DNA of 8,018 nt from Deinococcus sp. (lineage in GTDB: Bacteria > Deinococcota > Deinococci > JACQHA01), in NCBI GenBank assembly GCA_016199255.1, contig JACQHA010000267.1, forward strand, positions 1-8,018. Reading direction: 5' to 3'. Shown one piece after another: positions 1 to 6,381 of the stretch. The notes under the pieces are model-generated. The model saw nothing but the letters and a program-made list of their open reading frames with translations. It made no database searches and had not been told where the DNA came from. The position numbers were made by a program, and so were the translations under genes. Each line of letters begins with the position of its first letter. The stretch's first letter is position 1.

Positions 1-76
1 GCCGGGCGAGAAGGTGCCGGACTTTGACATTGACGAAGGTCAAGAGTTCCCCCCAGAGGAGGATCTGCCGTTTTGA
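1..76 (+). CDS. ssb: Single-stranded DNA-binding protein, C-terminal tail (partial)
   Basis: Only the last 24 codons are in the window, with codons starting at base 2 and a TGA stop at 74-76. The translated end is acidic and finishes EEDLPF, which matches the conserved acidic tip (consensus DDDIPF) that bacterial SSB uses to recruit replication and repair partners. The OB-fold that binds DNA lies outside the window. The downstream order rpsR-rplI-dnaB is the classic ssb neighbourhood (rpsF-ssb-rpsR-rplI), which supports the call strongly. The GAG-GAG codons of the tail also form the AGGAGG ribosome-binding site of rpsR, so the two genes are probably translationally coupled. No other identity seems likely. 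Confidence 0.9.
   Translation, partial: PGEKVPDFDIDEGQEFPPEEDLPF
57..62 (+). promoter_or_regulatory. Ribosome-binding site of rpsR inside ssb
   Basis: AGGAGG lies inside the last ssb codons, 10 nt before the TTG at 73. It is the signal that supports a TTG start for rpsR, since no ATG or GTG stands in frame before the conserved cysteine segment. Confidence 0.65.
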
Positions 77-336
77 AGCGCTACCCCAAGAGAAGAGCTA
101 GTGAAGGCGAGCGCAGCCGGGGCAAACCCAAGGCCTGTCCCTTCTGCGCCGACAACGCTCCCGAGATCGACTATAAGAGCGAGAAGCTCCTCAGGCGCAT
201 GGTCTCCGAAAGCGGCAAGATCATGCCCCGCCGCCGCACCGCGGCCTGCGCCAAGCACCAGCGGGCCCTGGCCCGGGCCATTAAGCGGGCGCGCATGATT
301 GCGCTACTTCCCTTTACTCAGGAGCCACTGCCATGA
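73..336 (+). CDS. rpsR: 30S ribosomal protein bS18, zinc-ligand (C+) form
   Basis: This is small-subunit ribosomal protein bS18, 87 residues, a usual length for the family; S18 sits on the platform and contacts bS6. The core is unmistakable: CPFC at 22-25, IDYK at 32-35, then [18 protein letters not shown] and the basic stretch [15 protein letters not shown]. Cys22, Cys25, Cys59 and His62 are placed as a zinc-ligand set, so this is the metal-binding form of S18. The start is TTG at 73-75, which overlaps the ssb stop (TTGA), with AGGAGG 10 nt upstream. The first 20 residues are basic and look like the usual flexible N-terminus. The gene ends in a TGA that overlaps the rplI ATG (ATGA). Confidence 0.95.
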   Translation: MKRYPKRRASEGERSRGKPKACPFCADNAPEIDYKSEKLLRRMVSESGKIMPRRRTAACAKHQRALARAIKRARMIALLPFTQEPLP

Positions 337-779
337 AAGTGATCTTGCTGGAATTGGTGGCGAAACTGGGGGAGCAGGGCACGGTGCTGGTGGTGAAAGA
401 CGGCTATGCCCGCAACTACCTGATTCCCAATGGGCTGGCGCTGCCGGCTACGGCCAGTAACCTGCGGGTGTTTGAGCAGCAGCAGGTGGGGCGGGCCAAG
501 CGGCTGGCGGCGGCTAAAGCTGAGGCCAGCAAGCTGGCGGAGATCCTGGCCAATGTGACCACCACCATGAGCGCCCGGGCCGGCGAGGGGCGGCTTTACG
601 GCTCAGTAGGTGCCAGCGACATTGCCCAGGCGCTTTTGGAGCAGCACCAGATCCAGATTGACCGCCGCCGGCTGGGCCTCAAGCGGCCGATTCGGGAGCT
701 GGGGAGCTACGATATCCCCTACCGCGCCCACCCCGAGGTCCTGGCGCTCGTGAAGGTCCAGGTGGTGCCCCAGGCGTAG
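333..779 (+). CDS. rplI: 50S ribosomal protein bL9
   Basis: This is large-subunit ribosomal protein bL9, a two-domain protein joined by a long helix that reaches out from the base of the L1 stalk. At 148 residues it has the normal length. The N-terminal domain (about 1-50) shows the family signature [17 protein letters not shown] at 20-36. The linking helix (about 50-75) is rich in Ala, Lys and Glu. The C-terminal domain carries GRLYGSV at 86-92, DIA at 96-98 and a final beta strand VKVQVVP at 140-146. The ATG start overlaps the rpsR stop by 4 bases, and AGGAG at 320-324 stands 8 nt upstream, so the start is secure. The gene ends in TAG, followed 21 nt later by a terminator-like hairpin. Confidence 0.97.
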   Translation: MKVILLELVAKLGEQGTVLVVKDGYARNYLIPNGLALPATASNLRVFEQQQVGRAKRLAAAKAEASKLAEILANVTTTMSARAGEGRLYGSVGASDIAQALLEQHQIQIDRRRLGLKRPIRELGSYDIPYRAHPEVLALVKVQVVPQA

Positions 780-800
780 GCGTGAACCACAGCCTGGCAG

Positions 801-835
801 GGGGTGTGGGCTGGTCCCCGCACCCCTCGCTTTTT
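801..835 (+). terminator. Rho-independent terminator-like hairpin after rplI
   Basis: A 10-bp stem pairs 801-810 (GGGGTGTGGG) with 817-826 (CCCGCACCCC), with one G-U pair and a 6-nt loop. Four bases later comes a run of five T (831-835). Placed 21 nt after the rplI stop, it looks like the end of the ribosomal-protein transcript or a partial terminator that lowers dnaB expression. The TCGC gap between stem and T-run makes it slightly less than ideal. Confidence 0.7.
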
Positions 836-853
836 GTCCCTGGGAGATGCACA

Positions 854-898
854 ATGAAAGGCGACACGGTGCGATTGTCCCGGGCAGGCGGAGGCTAG
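854..898 (+). CDS. Possible 14-codon leader ORF abutting dnaB
   Basis: An ATG at 854 opens a 14-codon frame (MKGDTVRLSRAGGG) that stops at TAG 896-898, directly against the dnaB GTG at 899 and in the same frame as dnaB. GGGAG at 842-846 stands 7 nt before the ATG, better spaced than the dnaB site itself. Three readings are possible: a leader peptide that couples translation to dnaB; a chance frame; or the original N-terminal extension of DnaB cut off by an amber mutation or a sequencing error. The peptide matches nothing I know. That the frame is translated is an inference. Confidence 0.35.
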   Translation: MKGDTVRLSRAGGG

Positions 899-2230
899 GT
901 GGAGACCAGAGTTCCCCCTCAGAACCTGGAGGCCGAGGTTAGTCTCTTGGGCTCGGTGCTCTTGGACCCAGAGGCCTTCGGCCGCATTGAAGGCACCATC
1001 CGCGCCGAGTCTTTCTATAAAGAGGGCCACCGCCGCATCTTTGAGGCAGTGCAGCACCTGGCCTGGCGCCGGGAGCCGATTGATCTGGTGACGCTTACCA
1101 ACGAGCTCAATCGGGTGGGCAAGCTGGAGGAAGCCGGCGGCGAAGCCTATCTCGTAGGCCTGGTGGAGTCGGTACCCAGCTCCGCCAACGTGGAGCACTA
1201 CGCCCGGATTGTGGCGGAGAAAGCGGCGCTACGCGACTTAATCAGTGCTGCCGGGCAGATGACCCAGCTGGCCTATGAGGGCACCGAGGAGTTCGCTGAC
1301 ATTCTGGACAGGAGCGAGCGCTTGGTGCTGGAGGTCTCTTCCCAGCGCCGGGGCCACCTGTTCCGCAGCGCCCATGAGCTGGTCACTGAGAGCTTTCAAT
1401 TGATCCAGCAGCTCTACCAGCAGAAAGAGCCCATAACCGGCATCCCCACCGGATTCAGCGGGCTGGACAAGCTCACTGCCGGGCTGCAGCCCTCGAGCCT
1501 GAACGTGATCGCCGCCCGGCCCAGTATGGGGAAGACGGCGCTGGCGCTCACCATTGCCCAGCACGTGGCCATCAGGGTGGGGAAGCCAGTGGCCATCTTT
1601 AGCTTGGAAATGGCCGGGCTGCAACTCATGATGCGCATGATCTGCAGCGAGGCCCGGATCAACATGGCGCGCATCCGCGGCGGGCACCTGGCGGAGCGGG
1701 ACTTCAGCCGGCTGGCGGAAGTGGCGGGGAAGATTGCCGAGGCCCAGTTCTTTATTGACGACTCCCCGGACCTGACAGTGATGGAGATCCGGGCCAGAAG
1801 CCGCCGGCTGATGCTGGAGCACAGCATTGCCCTGATTGTCATTGACTACTTGCAGCTCATGTCTGGCGCCACTGGGGCCAGCAGCGAGAACCGGCAGCAG
1901 GAAATTGCCAACATCTCCCGCAGCCTGAAAGCTTTGGCTAGGGAGCTCAATGTTGCCATTGTGGTGCTGAGCCAGTTGTCTCGGGCGGTGGAGTCGCGGC
2001 CCAGCCACCGGCCCATGCTGTCTGATTTGCGGGAATCTGGGGCCATTGAGCAGGACGCCGATCTGGTGATGTTCATTTACCGCGACGAGTACTACGATTC
2101 CCAGTCGGAGAAGCAGGGCATAGCCGAAGTCATTGTTGGCAAGCAGCGCAACGGGCCGACCGGCATCATTGAGCTAGCGTTCCTGGAGGGCTACATCCGC
2201 TTCGAGAACCTGGCCAAGGAAGGGACGTAG
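899..2230 (+). CDS. dnaB: Replicative DNA helicase DnaB
   Basis: DnaB is the hexameric 5'-3' helicase that opens the replication fork and binds primase. At 443 residues it has the usual length without an intein. The N-terminal helical domain (about 6-105) begins with the conserved VPPQNLEAE. The RecA-like motor follows the linker: Walker A ARPSMGKT at 206-213, SLEM with the expected catalytic Glu237, Walker B VIDYLQL around Asp316, SQLSR at 358-362, DLRESGAIEQDAD at 376-388, and GKQRNGPTG with probable arginine finger Arg417. The start is GTG at 899, with GGAGG at 890-894 only 4 nt upstream and inside the preceding 14-codon frame. An amber codon lies directly before the GTG. The overall sequence recalls Thermus-type DnaB. 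The gene ends 4 bp from the stop of a convergent gene. Confidence 0.97.
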   Translation: METRVPPQNLEAEVSLLGSVLLDPEAFGRIEGTIRAESFYKEGHRRIFEAVQHLAWRREPIDLVTLTNELNRVGKLEEAGGEAYLVGLVESVPSSANVEHYARIVAEKAALRDLISAAGQMTQLAYEGTEEFADILDRSERLVLEVSSQRRGHLFRSAHELVTESFQLIQQLYQQKEPITGIPTGFSGLDKLTAGLQPSSLNVIAARPSMGKTALALTIAQHVAIRVGKPVAIFSLEMAGLQLMMRMICSEARINMARIRGGHLAERDFSRLAEVAGKIAEAQFFIDDSPDLTVMEIRARSRRLMLEHSIALIVIDYLQLMSGATGASSENRQQEIANISRSLKALARELNVAIVVLSQLSRAVESRPSHRPMLSDLRESGAIEQDADLVMFIYRDEYYDSQSEKQGIAEVIVGKQRNGPTGIIELAFLEGYIRFENLAKEGT

Positions 2231-2234
2231 GCCC

Positions 2235-3173
2235 TTAGGGTGGCGCCTGGCGCAGGCTTTCTATCTGGGGCGTGAGCGAACGCACCAGGCTGTCGTTCAG
2301 GAGCACCACTGCCGGGTCGGTGTCGATTCGGGCGTAGTACAGGCCTTCTTCATCCTCTACTGCTTTGCCAATAGTCAGAGTCCGGGTACTAAGCGGGCCC
2401 AGCTCCAGGCTGAGCACCATGGTGGGTGCGTCGAAACCGTAAACTGCCGGATCATCCTCTGGCTCATCAATGAACCGGGTCACCTGGGCGAAGCGCAGGC
2501 TGTTCACCAAGCTCCCCACGGCACTGGCGCTGGCGGGAGCGTCCTCAGGCGTGATCAAGCGCCAGGCATTTTCGACTTTAGTCAGCTCCACCACACTGCC
2601 GGTGCCATAGTGCAGCGTTATGCGCTGCGGGTCGCCCTCGCCCAGCAGCGCCAGCTGGTGGGCGCGCAGCTGCTCGAGGTCGCGGTCCAGCTGGCTAAAG
2701 CGATAGCTGGGCAGGAGCCACACGGCCTGCTCCCCCTGGCGGCGCACATAGACCCCGCTCTGGCGCGGGTTATCGTCTCCTAGCTCCACGGTTTGCTCTG
2801 GGCCAGACTCCAGCCCCACCATCACCACTAGGCGGGGGTTAGCCAGGCCGTAGAGGCTAAGGTCCGGGGGATTGTCCACCACTTTGCTATCCAGCGTGGC
2901 CTCGGCCAGGGTGGAAGCAATGCCGTCCCAGACGCTCTTGTCTCCTGAGAAATCGCGCGGCTCGGAGAGCCGCCAGCCATCCCCCACCCGGCGACCCACA
3001 ATGGTGCCCTCGCCACTTCTTAGCATCACCTGGCGCACGGCGCTCGCCTCCACATGAGCCAAGAGCTTTTCCGGCCCTGGCGCCGGGGGCCGGCGGAACT
3101 CAGTGAGGTACACGTACAGGGCCAGAGCAACGAGCACAACTGCCAGGCTGATGGTGCCAGCGTATTTCTTCAT
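2235..3173 (-). CDS. Membrane-anchored DUF4340 protein of a Gld-type ABC operon
   Basis: The 312-residue protein has one N-terminal membrane segment (about 6-24, after MKKYAG), leaving the rest outside the membrane. It matches my memory of the DUF4340 family: beta-rich units with a W-R-L...P motif and a D..P.D....YG(L/F) motif. Two tandem units are visible, about 45-170 and 182-308; Trp67/Trp204 and Tyr108/Tyr245 are both exactly 137 residues apart. DUF4340 genes commonly close GldG-type ABC operons, as here. The ATG overlaps the stop of the upstream gldG-like gene (ATGA), with GGAGG 8 nt before it, so it is translated by coupling as the last gene of the operon. The biochemical role is unknown; a periplasmic or extracellular accessory to the transporter is the natural inference. 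Confidence 0.8.
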   Translation of the reverse strand: MKKYAGTISLAVVLVALALYVYLTEFRRPPAPGPEKLLAHVEASAVRQVMLRSGEGTIVGRRVGDGWRLSEPRDFSGDKSVWDGIASTLAEATLDSKVVDNPPDLSLYGLANPRLVVMVGLESGPEQTVELGDDNPRQSGVYVRRQGEQAVWLLPSYRFSQLDRDLEQLRAHQLALLGEGDPQRITLHYGTGSVVELTKVENAWRLITPEDAPASASAVGSLVNSLRFAQVTRFIDEPEDDPAVYGFDAPTMVLSLELGPLSTRTLTIGKAVEDEEGLYYARIDTDPAVVLLNDSLVRSLTPQIESLRQAPP

Positions 3174-4549
3174 AGCGCCCGCCTCCGCAGCATGTTCCAG
3201 ACCATGAGCCCCAGCGCCAGCGCTGGCAGCACGATGACCGTGCTAATGAAGATGGTTCTGGCTTGCACCAGGGTTAGCGCCACCCGCCGGTCCTGGGGAT
3301 CTTTGGGCCGGATGGCAATCAGATCTTCCTGGCGCGCCAGCCAGCTAATGGTATTGAGCGCCAGGTCGCCGTTCCCCTGGCTGTTGAAGTAGCGGTTGCT
3401 GACAAAGTCGGAATCGCCAAAAGCCACCAGCCGCGCCTGATGGAAGGAAGCGGCGCCCTCCTCTGGCCCCGGGCTGGCTCCCGGCGCTGTCCAGCTGCTC
3501 ACAACTGCCAGGCTCACTGGCCCGGCCAGGTCCACGCCCTGGTCGAACTGGACTTGCGGGCTAGCCAGGTCGGTCTCGCCCCAGCTATCGGATCCAGTAG
3601 ACAGCAGCTTGGTGAGCGTCACTCCCTGGGGCGCCGGGGATGCTGGCATCACCGATCGCGCCAGGGGGAAGAAGGTCATGAGGCTAAACCCCTCGGTGAT
3701 CGAGTGCCCCGGGTAGCTGGTGACCAAAGGAACTGCCGGGCCCAGGCCCAGGAGCTGGCCAATGCTGCTGGCATCCACCACCAGGTTATCGCCCACCACG
3801 AGGCCATGGCGGGCTAAGAAATCTGGCAGCCCGGCGCTGGGTGGGGGATCTAGCAGCGCCAGGACGGCCCCACCCTGATTCAGGAAGCGATCCAGTGCCT
3901 CTAGCTCCGCAGAAAAGAACTCGCTCTGCGGCCCAGCGATCACCACCGCGGCGGCGTCTGCCGGCACCTCTGGAGAGGTGGCCAGCGACTGGGTCTTGAA
4001 CCCCTTGGCGGTAAGTTGCTCGGAGAGTGCCTTGAGGCCACTACCATCAGGGCCGTCCAGTGGCCGCTCGCCGTGCCCTTGGGTGAAGTAGAGCACCGGC
4101 TGTACCTGGCGCACCAGCCGTGACAGGGCATTGGTCAGCGCCTCCTCAACGGGGGTATCCACCTGCTCGGTGCGCCCCCCTTGCTCCAGCACAATGGTGC
4201 CGGCGGCGCGCACGTTGTAGCGCCGCGCCTCGTCTGGCTGCCGGTCCAAGTTGACGAAGGTATAGGTTATGGGGCCGCGCTTGCTGTACTCCTGGATCAG
4301 GTCCTCTAGGCCTGGATTGCGGTTCTCAGCAGTCTCGAACACCTTGATGCTCACCTGGTCGTGGATTTCTCGCAGTACCGACAGGGTCTGGGGCGCCAGG
4401 CTGTACTGCTGGTTCGAAGTAAGATCTAGCCGCAGGGTGCGGCGTTCCGCGAGGAAATTCACCAGCGCCAAAATAGCCACTAGGATCACAATGGATGCGC
4501 CAGAGTTAACCATGAGCCCCAGCCGTCTCCTGCGCTGACTACTGTGCAT
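3170..4549 (-). CDS. GldG-like ABC transporter auxiliary membrane protein
   Basis: This is the substrate-side auxiliary component of a GldA/F/G-type ABC system (ABC_transp_aux/DUF4350-like family). From the preferred start it has 459 residues: a basic N-terminus, a membrane segment at about 13-34, a large outside domain, and a C-terminal membrane segment at about 430-453 followed by RRR. Family marks include LDLTSNQQYSL just after the first membrane segment, YFTQGHGE at 154-161, FLNQGGAVLALLDP at about 222-235, and AFGDSDF plus NGDLALN near the C-terminus. I choose ATG at 4549 because GGAGG (4562-4558) sits 8 nt upstream of it. ATG at 4555 would leave 2 nt, and a GTG at 4564 has no good site. 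The start region overlaps or abuts the permease stop. The real substrate is unknown. Confidence 0.82.
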   Translation of the reverse strand: MHSSQRRRRLGLMVNSGASIVILVAILALVNFLAERRTLRLDLTSNQQYSLAPQTLSVLREIHDQVSIKVFETAENRNPGLEDLIQEYSKRGPITYTFVNLDRQPDEARRYNVRAAGTIVLEQGGRTEQVDTPVEEALTNALSRLVRQVQPVLYFTQGHGERPLDGPDGSGLKALSEQLTAKGFKTQSLATSPEVPADAAAVVIAGPQSEFFSAELEALDRFLNQGGAVLALLDPPPSAGLPDFLARHGLVVGDNLVVDASSIGQLLGLGPAVPLVTSYPGHSITEGFSLMTFFPLARSVMPASPAPQGVTLTKLLSTGSDSWGETDLASPQVQFDQGVDLAGPVSLAVVSSWTAPGASPGPEEGAASFHQARLVAFGDSDFVSNRYFNSQGNGDLALNTISWLARQEDLIAIRPKDPQDRRVALTLVQARTIFISTVIVLPALALGLMVWNMLRRRAL

Positions 4550-4551
4550 CT

Positions 4552-5334
4552 TCATCCCCTCCACCTTAGCGTCTCCACTGACCGGTAGGTCAGGAAAAGG
4601 CCCAGTGCGATCAAGCTCAGGTAGAACACCACGTCGCCTGAATCCACCACACCCTTGGCCAGGTCCTGGAAGTGCTCGAACACTGAGAGCTGCTTGAGCA
4701 GCTCCCCCCAGGCCCCCTGCGCTCCCTCGCCGCCCAGGTGAATCACCCCCAGGAGCAGCATCAGCCCAAAGCCCAGCACCGCTGCGATCACCTGGCTATC
4801 GGTGAGGGAGGACACAAACAAGCCCAGCGCCGCCAGGCCCCCGCTGAGCAGCAAGAGTCCTCCGTAACCTGCCGCTACCGCCACGAACTCTACTTTGGTG
4901 TAGGTGGCCAGGAGCAGCGGGAAGAGGAAAGTGATCCCTATCATGAGCGCGATGACCGCCAGCACTGCCAAGAACTTGCCCAGCACCAGCTGTCCCACCC
5001 CTAAAGGCGAGGTGAGGAGCAGCTCCATGGTGCCGCGCCGCCTTTCTTCAGCCAGGCTGCTCATGGTGAGGAGTGGCATAAGAAAGAGCAGCAGCTGCGC
5101 CGCTATCCCCAGATAGCCGCGCAGCACGATGCTGGGCACATCAATAGGCGGAGGTGGCCCGCCAAACTGCTGGCTCCGGAAGTCCACCAGGAACGTCTGG
5201 TTGACTACCGCCACCAGGATGTTGTAAAAGAAGAAACCGGCCAAGCCTAAGAATACTGCCAGCACCACATACGCCGGCGCTGCGGCAAAGAGGCTGAGCA
5301 GCTCCCGCCGCCAGATGTTAGCCACTGCTCTCAT
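4552..5334 (-). CDS. ABC-2 type permease, GldF-like
   Basis: This 260-residue integral membrane protein is the permease of the ABC system. Six hydrophobic segments are visible at about 20-43, 70-90, 118-143, 148-175, 182-200 and 234-252. The cytoplasmic stretch EERRRGTMELLLTSPL at 96-111 is the hallmark of ABC-2 permeases and probably couples to the ATPase. The end, FEHFQDLAKGVVDSGDVVFY then a last helix and R-S-V-E, is typical of GldF-like permeases as I recall them. A Pro/Gly-rich loop (GGPPPPIDVPS, 58-68) lies between the first two helices. The ATG overlaps the ATPase stop by 4 bases, with GAGG 7 nt upstream. The partner ATPase is the gene just before it; the substrate cannot be told from sequence. 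Confidence 0.9.
   Translation of the reverse strand: MRAVANIWRRELLSLFAAAPAYVVLAVFLGLAGFFFYNILVAVVNQTFLVDFRSQQFGGPPPPIDVPSIVLRGYLGIAAQLLLFLMPLLTMSSLAEERRRGTMELLLTSPLGVGQLVLGKFLAVLAVIALMIGITFLFPLLLATYTKVEFVAVAAGYGGLLLLSGGLAALGLFVSSLTDSQVIAAVLGFGLMLLLGVIHLGGEGAQGAWGELLKQLSVFEHFQDLAKGVVDSGDVVFYLSLIALGLFLTYRSVETLRWRG
4558..4562 (-). promoter_or_regulatory. Ribosome-binding site that decides the gldG-like start
   Basis: GGAGG on the minus strand lies inside the last permease codons. Spacing is 8 nt to the ATG at 4549, 2 nt to the ATG at 4555, and it overlaps a GTG at 4564. This favours 4549 as the start. Confidence 0.55.
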
Positions 5335-6284
5335 GCCGCCACCTCCTCGCCCTCGGCGCTCGGCTCAGCAGTGGTCAGCTCAATGAAAATGTCCTCGAGG
5401 CTCAGAGTCAGCGGCCGCAGCTCCCTGAGCCCCCAGCCACGCTGCACTACCTCCCGCGCTAAGGCGGGCCCCAGGTCGCCTGGCCCTTCCACCTGCCAGC
5501 CGGTGACGCCGTCACTGATCTCTTCCTGCACCGCTGCCACCCCAGGTACTGCCCCCAGCGCCTCTTTCACCTGGTCCGCTGGGCCGTCAATGCGCACTAA
5601 GAGCCGCTCGGCGCCGGTGCGCCGCCGGGAGAGGTTCTCTGGGGTATCCACTGCCACTACCTGGCCCCGGTTAATAATCACCACCCGGCCACAGGTAGCG
5701 CTCACCTCGGGCAGGATGTGCGTGGACAGGATAATCGTCCGGCTCCCCCCCAGGCTCTTAATCAGCTGCCGCACCTCGAGAATCTGGCGCGGGTCTAATC
5801 CCGCCGTGGGCTCATCCAGAATCAGCACCGGGGGATCGTGAATCAACACCTGGGCCAGTCCTACCCGCTGCCTATAGCCTTTGGAGAGCCGGCCGAGCAG
5901 CCGGTGCTGCACCTCTCCCAAAGAGCACTGCTCCAGCACAGCATCAATGCGTCCTGGTACCTGGCGGGGCGGTAAGCGCTTCAGCCTGGCCACAAACCCC
6001 AGGTACCCCTCCACGCTCATCTCCGGGTAAAGGGGCGGAAGCTCGGGCAGGTACCCAATGCGCCGCTTCACCTCCATGGGCTGCTCAAAGACATCGAACC
6101 CTGCTACCTGCACCTTCCCCTCGGTAGCCGGGAGAAAGCCTGCCAAGACCCGCAGGGTAGTGGTCTTGCCGGCGCCGTTGGGGCCTAAAAGGCCCAGGAT
6201 CTCTCCTGGCGCCACCTGGAACGATAGGTCTTGTACCGCAGTGTTTGGTCCGTATCGTTTGGTGAGATGTTCGACTTGGATCAT
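5331..6284 (-). CDS. ABC transporter ATP-binding protein, GldA-like
   Basis: This 317-residue ATPase is the first gene of the operon and powers the adjoining permease. It shows Walker A GPNGAGKT at 34-41, the family-typical GYLPE..PLY segment at 78-86 (Glu81 near the Q-loop position), signature LSKGYRQR at 133-140, Walker B VLILDEPT at 153-160, D-loop AGLDP at 161-165 and switch His189. The fold ends near residue 225. A C-terminal domain of about 90 residues follows, with the LRPLTLSLEDIFIELT element common in ABC-2 exporter ATPases. The ATG has AAGGAG 10 nt upstream and a second purine run, TGAGG, very close. The stop overlaps the permease start (ATGA). GldA itself is the nearest named homologue type, but motility is not implied. 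Confidence 0.93.
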   Translation of the reverse strand: MIQVEHLTKRYGPNTAVQDLSFQVAPGEILGLLGPNGAGKTTTLRVLAGFLPATEGKVQVAGFDVFEQPMEVKRRIGYLPELPPLYPEMSVEGYLGFVARLKRLPPRQVPGRIDAVLEQCSLGEVQHRLLGRLSKGYRQRVGLAQVLIHDPPVLILDEPTAGLDPRQILEVRQLIKSLGGSRTIILSTHILPEVSATCGRVVIINRGQVVAVDTPENLSRRRTGAERLLVRIDGPADQVKEALGAVPGVAAVQEEISDGVTGWQVEGPGDLGPALAREVVQRGWGLRELRPLTLSLEDIFIELTTAEPSAEGEEVAA

Positions 6285-6381
6285 ACCTCAAGCGCTCCTT
6301 ATCACGTGCTCCAGTAAGCCGCGAACATAAACCAGAAAAGGGCAGAGGCGGTTCCCCGCCCCACCTCCGTATTCCTAAAAC
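6285..6381 (+). promoter_or_regulatory. Divergent intergenic region, ABC operon / TOPRIM gene
   Basis: This 97-bp space separates two divergent starts, so it must hold promoters for both directions unless a promoter lies further inside a gene. For the ABC operon (minus strand) AAGGAG at 6300-6295 is a clear ribosome-binding site. I see no convincing -35/-10 pair for it. A CACGTG palindrome occurs at 6303-6308, and a small hairpin can form at 6347-6360 (5-bp stem GGCGG/CCGCC; on the minus strand its loop is GGAA, a GNRA-type tetraloop). Neither is clearly functional. A -10-like hexamer for the plus-strand gene is listed separately. Confidence 0.5.
6370..6375 (+). promoter_or_regulatory. -10-like hexamer at a possibly leaderless start
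   Basis: TATTCC ends 6 nt before the ATG at 6382, and no Shine-Dalgarno is present in the purine-poor stretch upstream. This geometry would place the transcription start at or next to the ATG. The last consensus T is missing and there is no good -35 element, so the call is tentative. Confidence 0.3.

Noticed and set aside
896..898. Amber recoding in this organism
   Set aside because: TAG ends rplI, dnaB and the TOPRIM gene at positions expected for those families, and TGA ends others, so the standard code holds.
719..1198. Long open frames on the strand opposite rplI and dnaB
   Set aside because: They lie antisense to secure rplI and dnaB coding, show no family motifs, and are expected by chance in GC-rich DNA.
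1499..1560. Possible intein at the DnaB Walker A site
   Set aside because: ARPSMGKT and the flanking sequence read through without interruption, and the total length of 443 residues is normal.
1238..2008. 256-codon open frame antisense to dnaB
   Set aside because: The composition is Gln/His/Pro/Arg-rich without domain marks. The plus strand holds the full set of DnaB motifs across the same bases.
5371..5841. 156-codon plus-strand frame across the ABC ATPase gene
   Set aside because: It is a Ser/Arg/Pro-rich shadow frame opposite the Walker B, signature and C-terminal region of a certain ATPase.
6347..6360. Small hairpin GGCGG-TTCC-CCGCC in the intergenic region
   Set aside because: A 5-bp stem is easily met by chance in GC-rich DNA, and it has no T-run or conserved context to give it a role.
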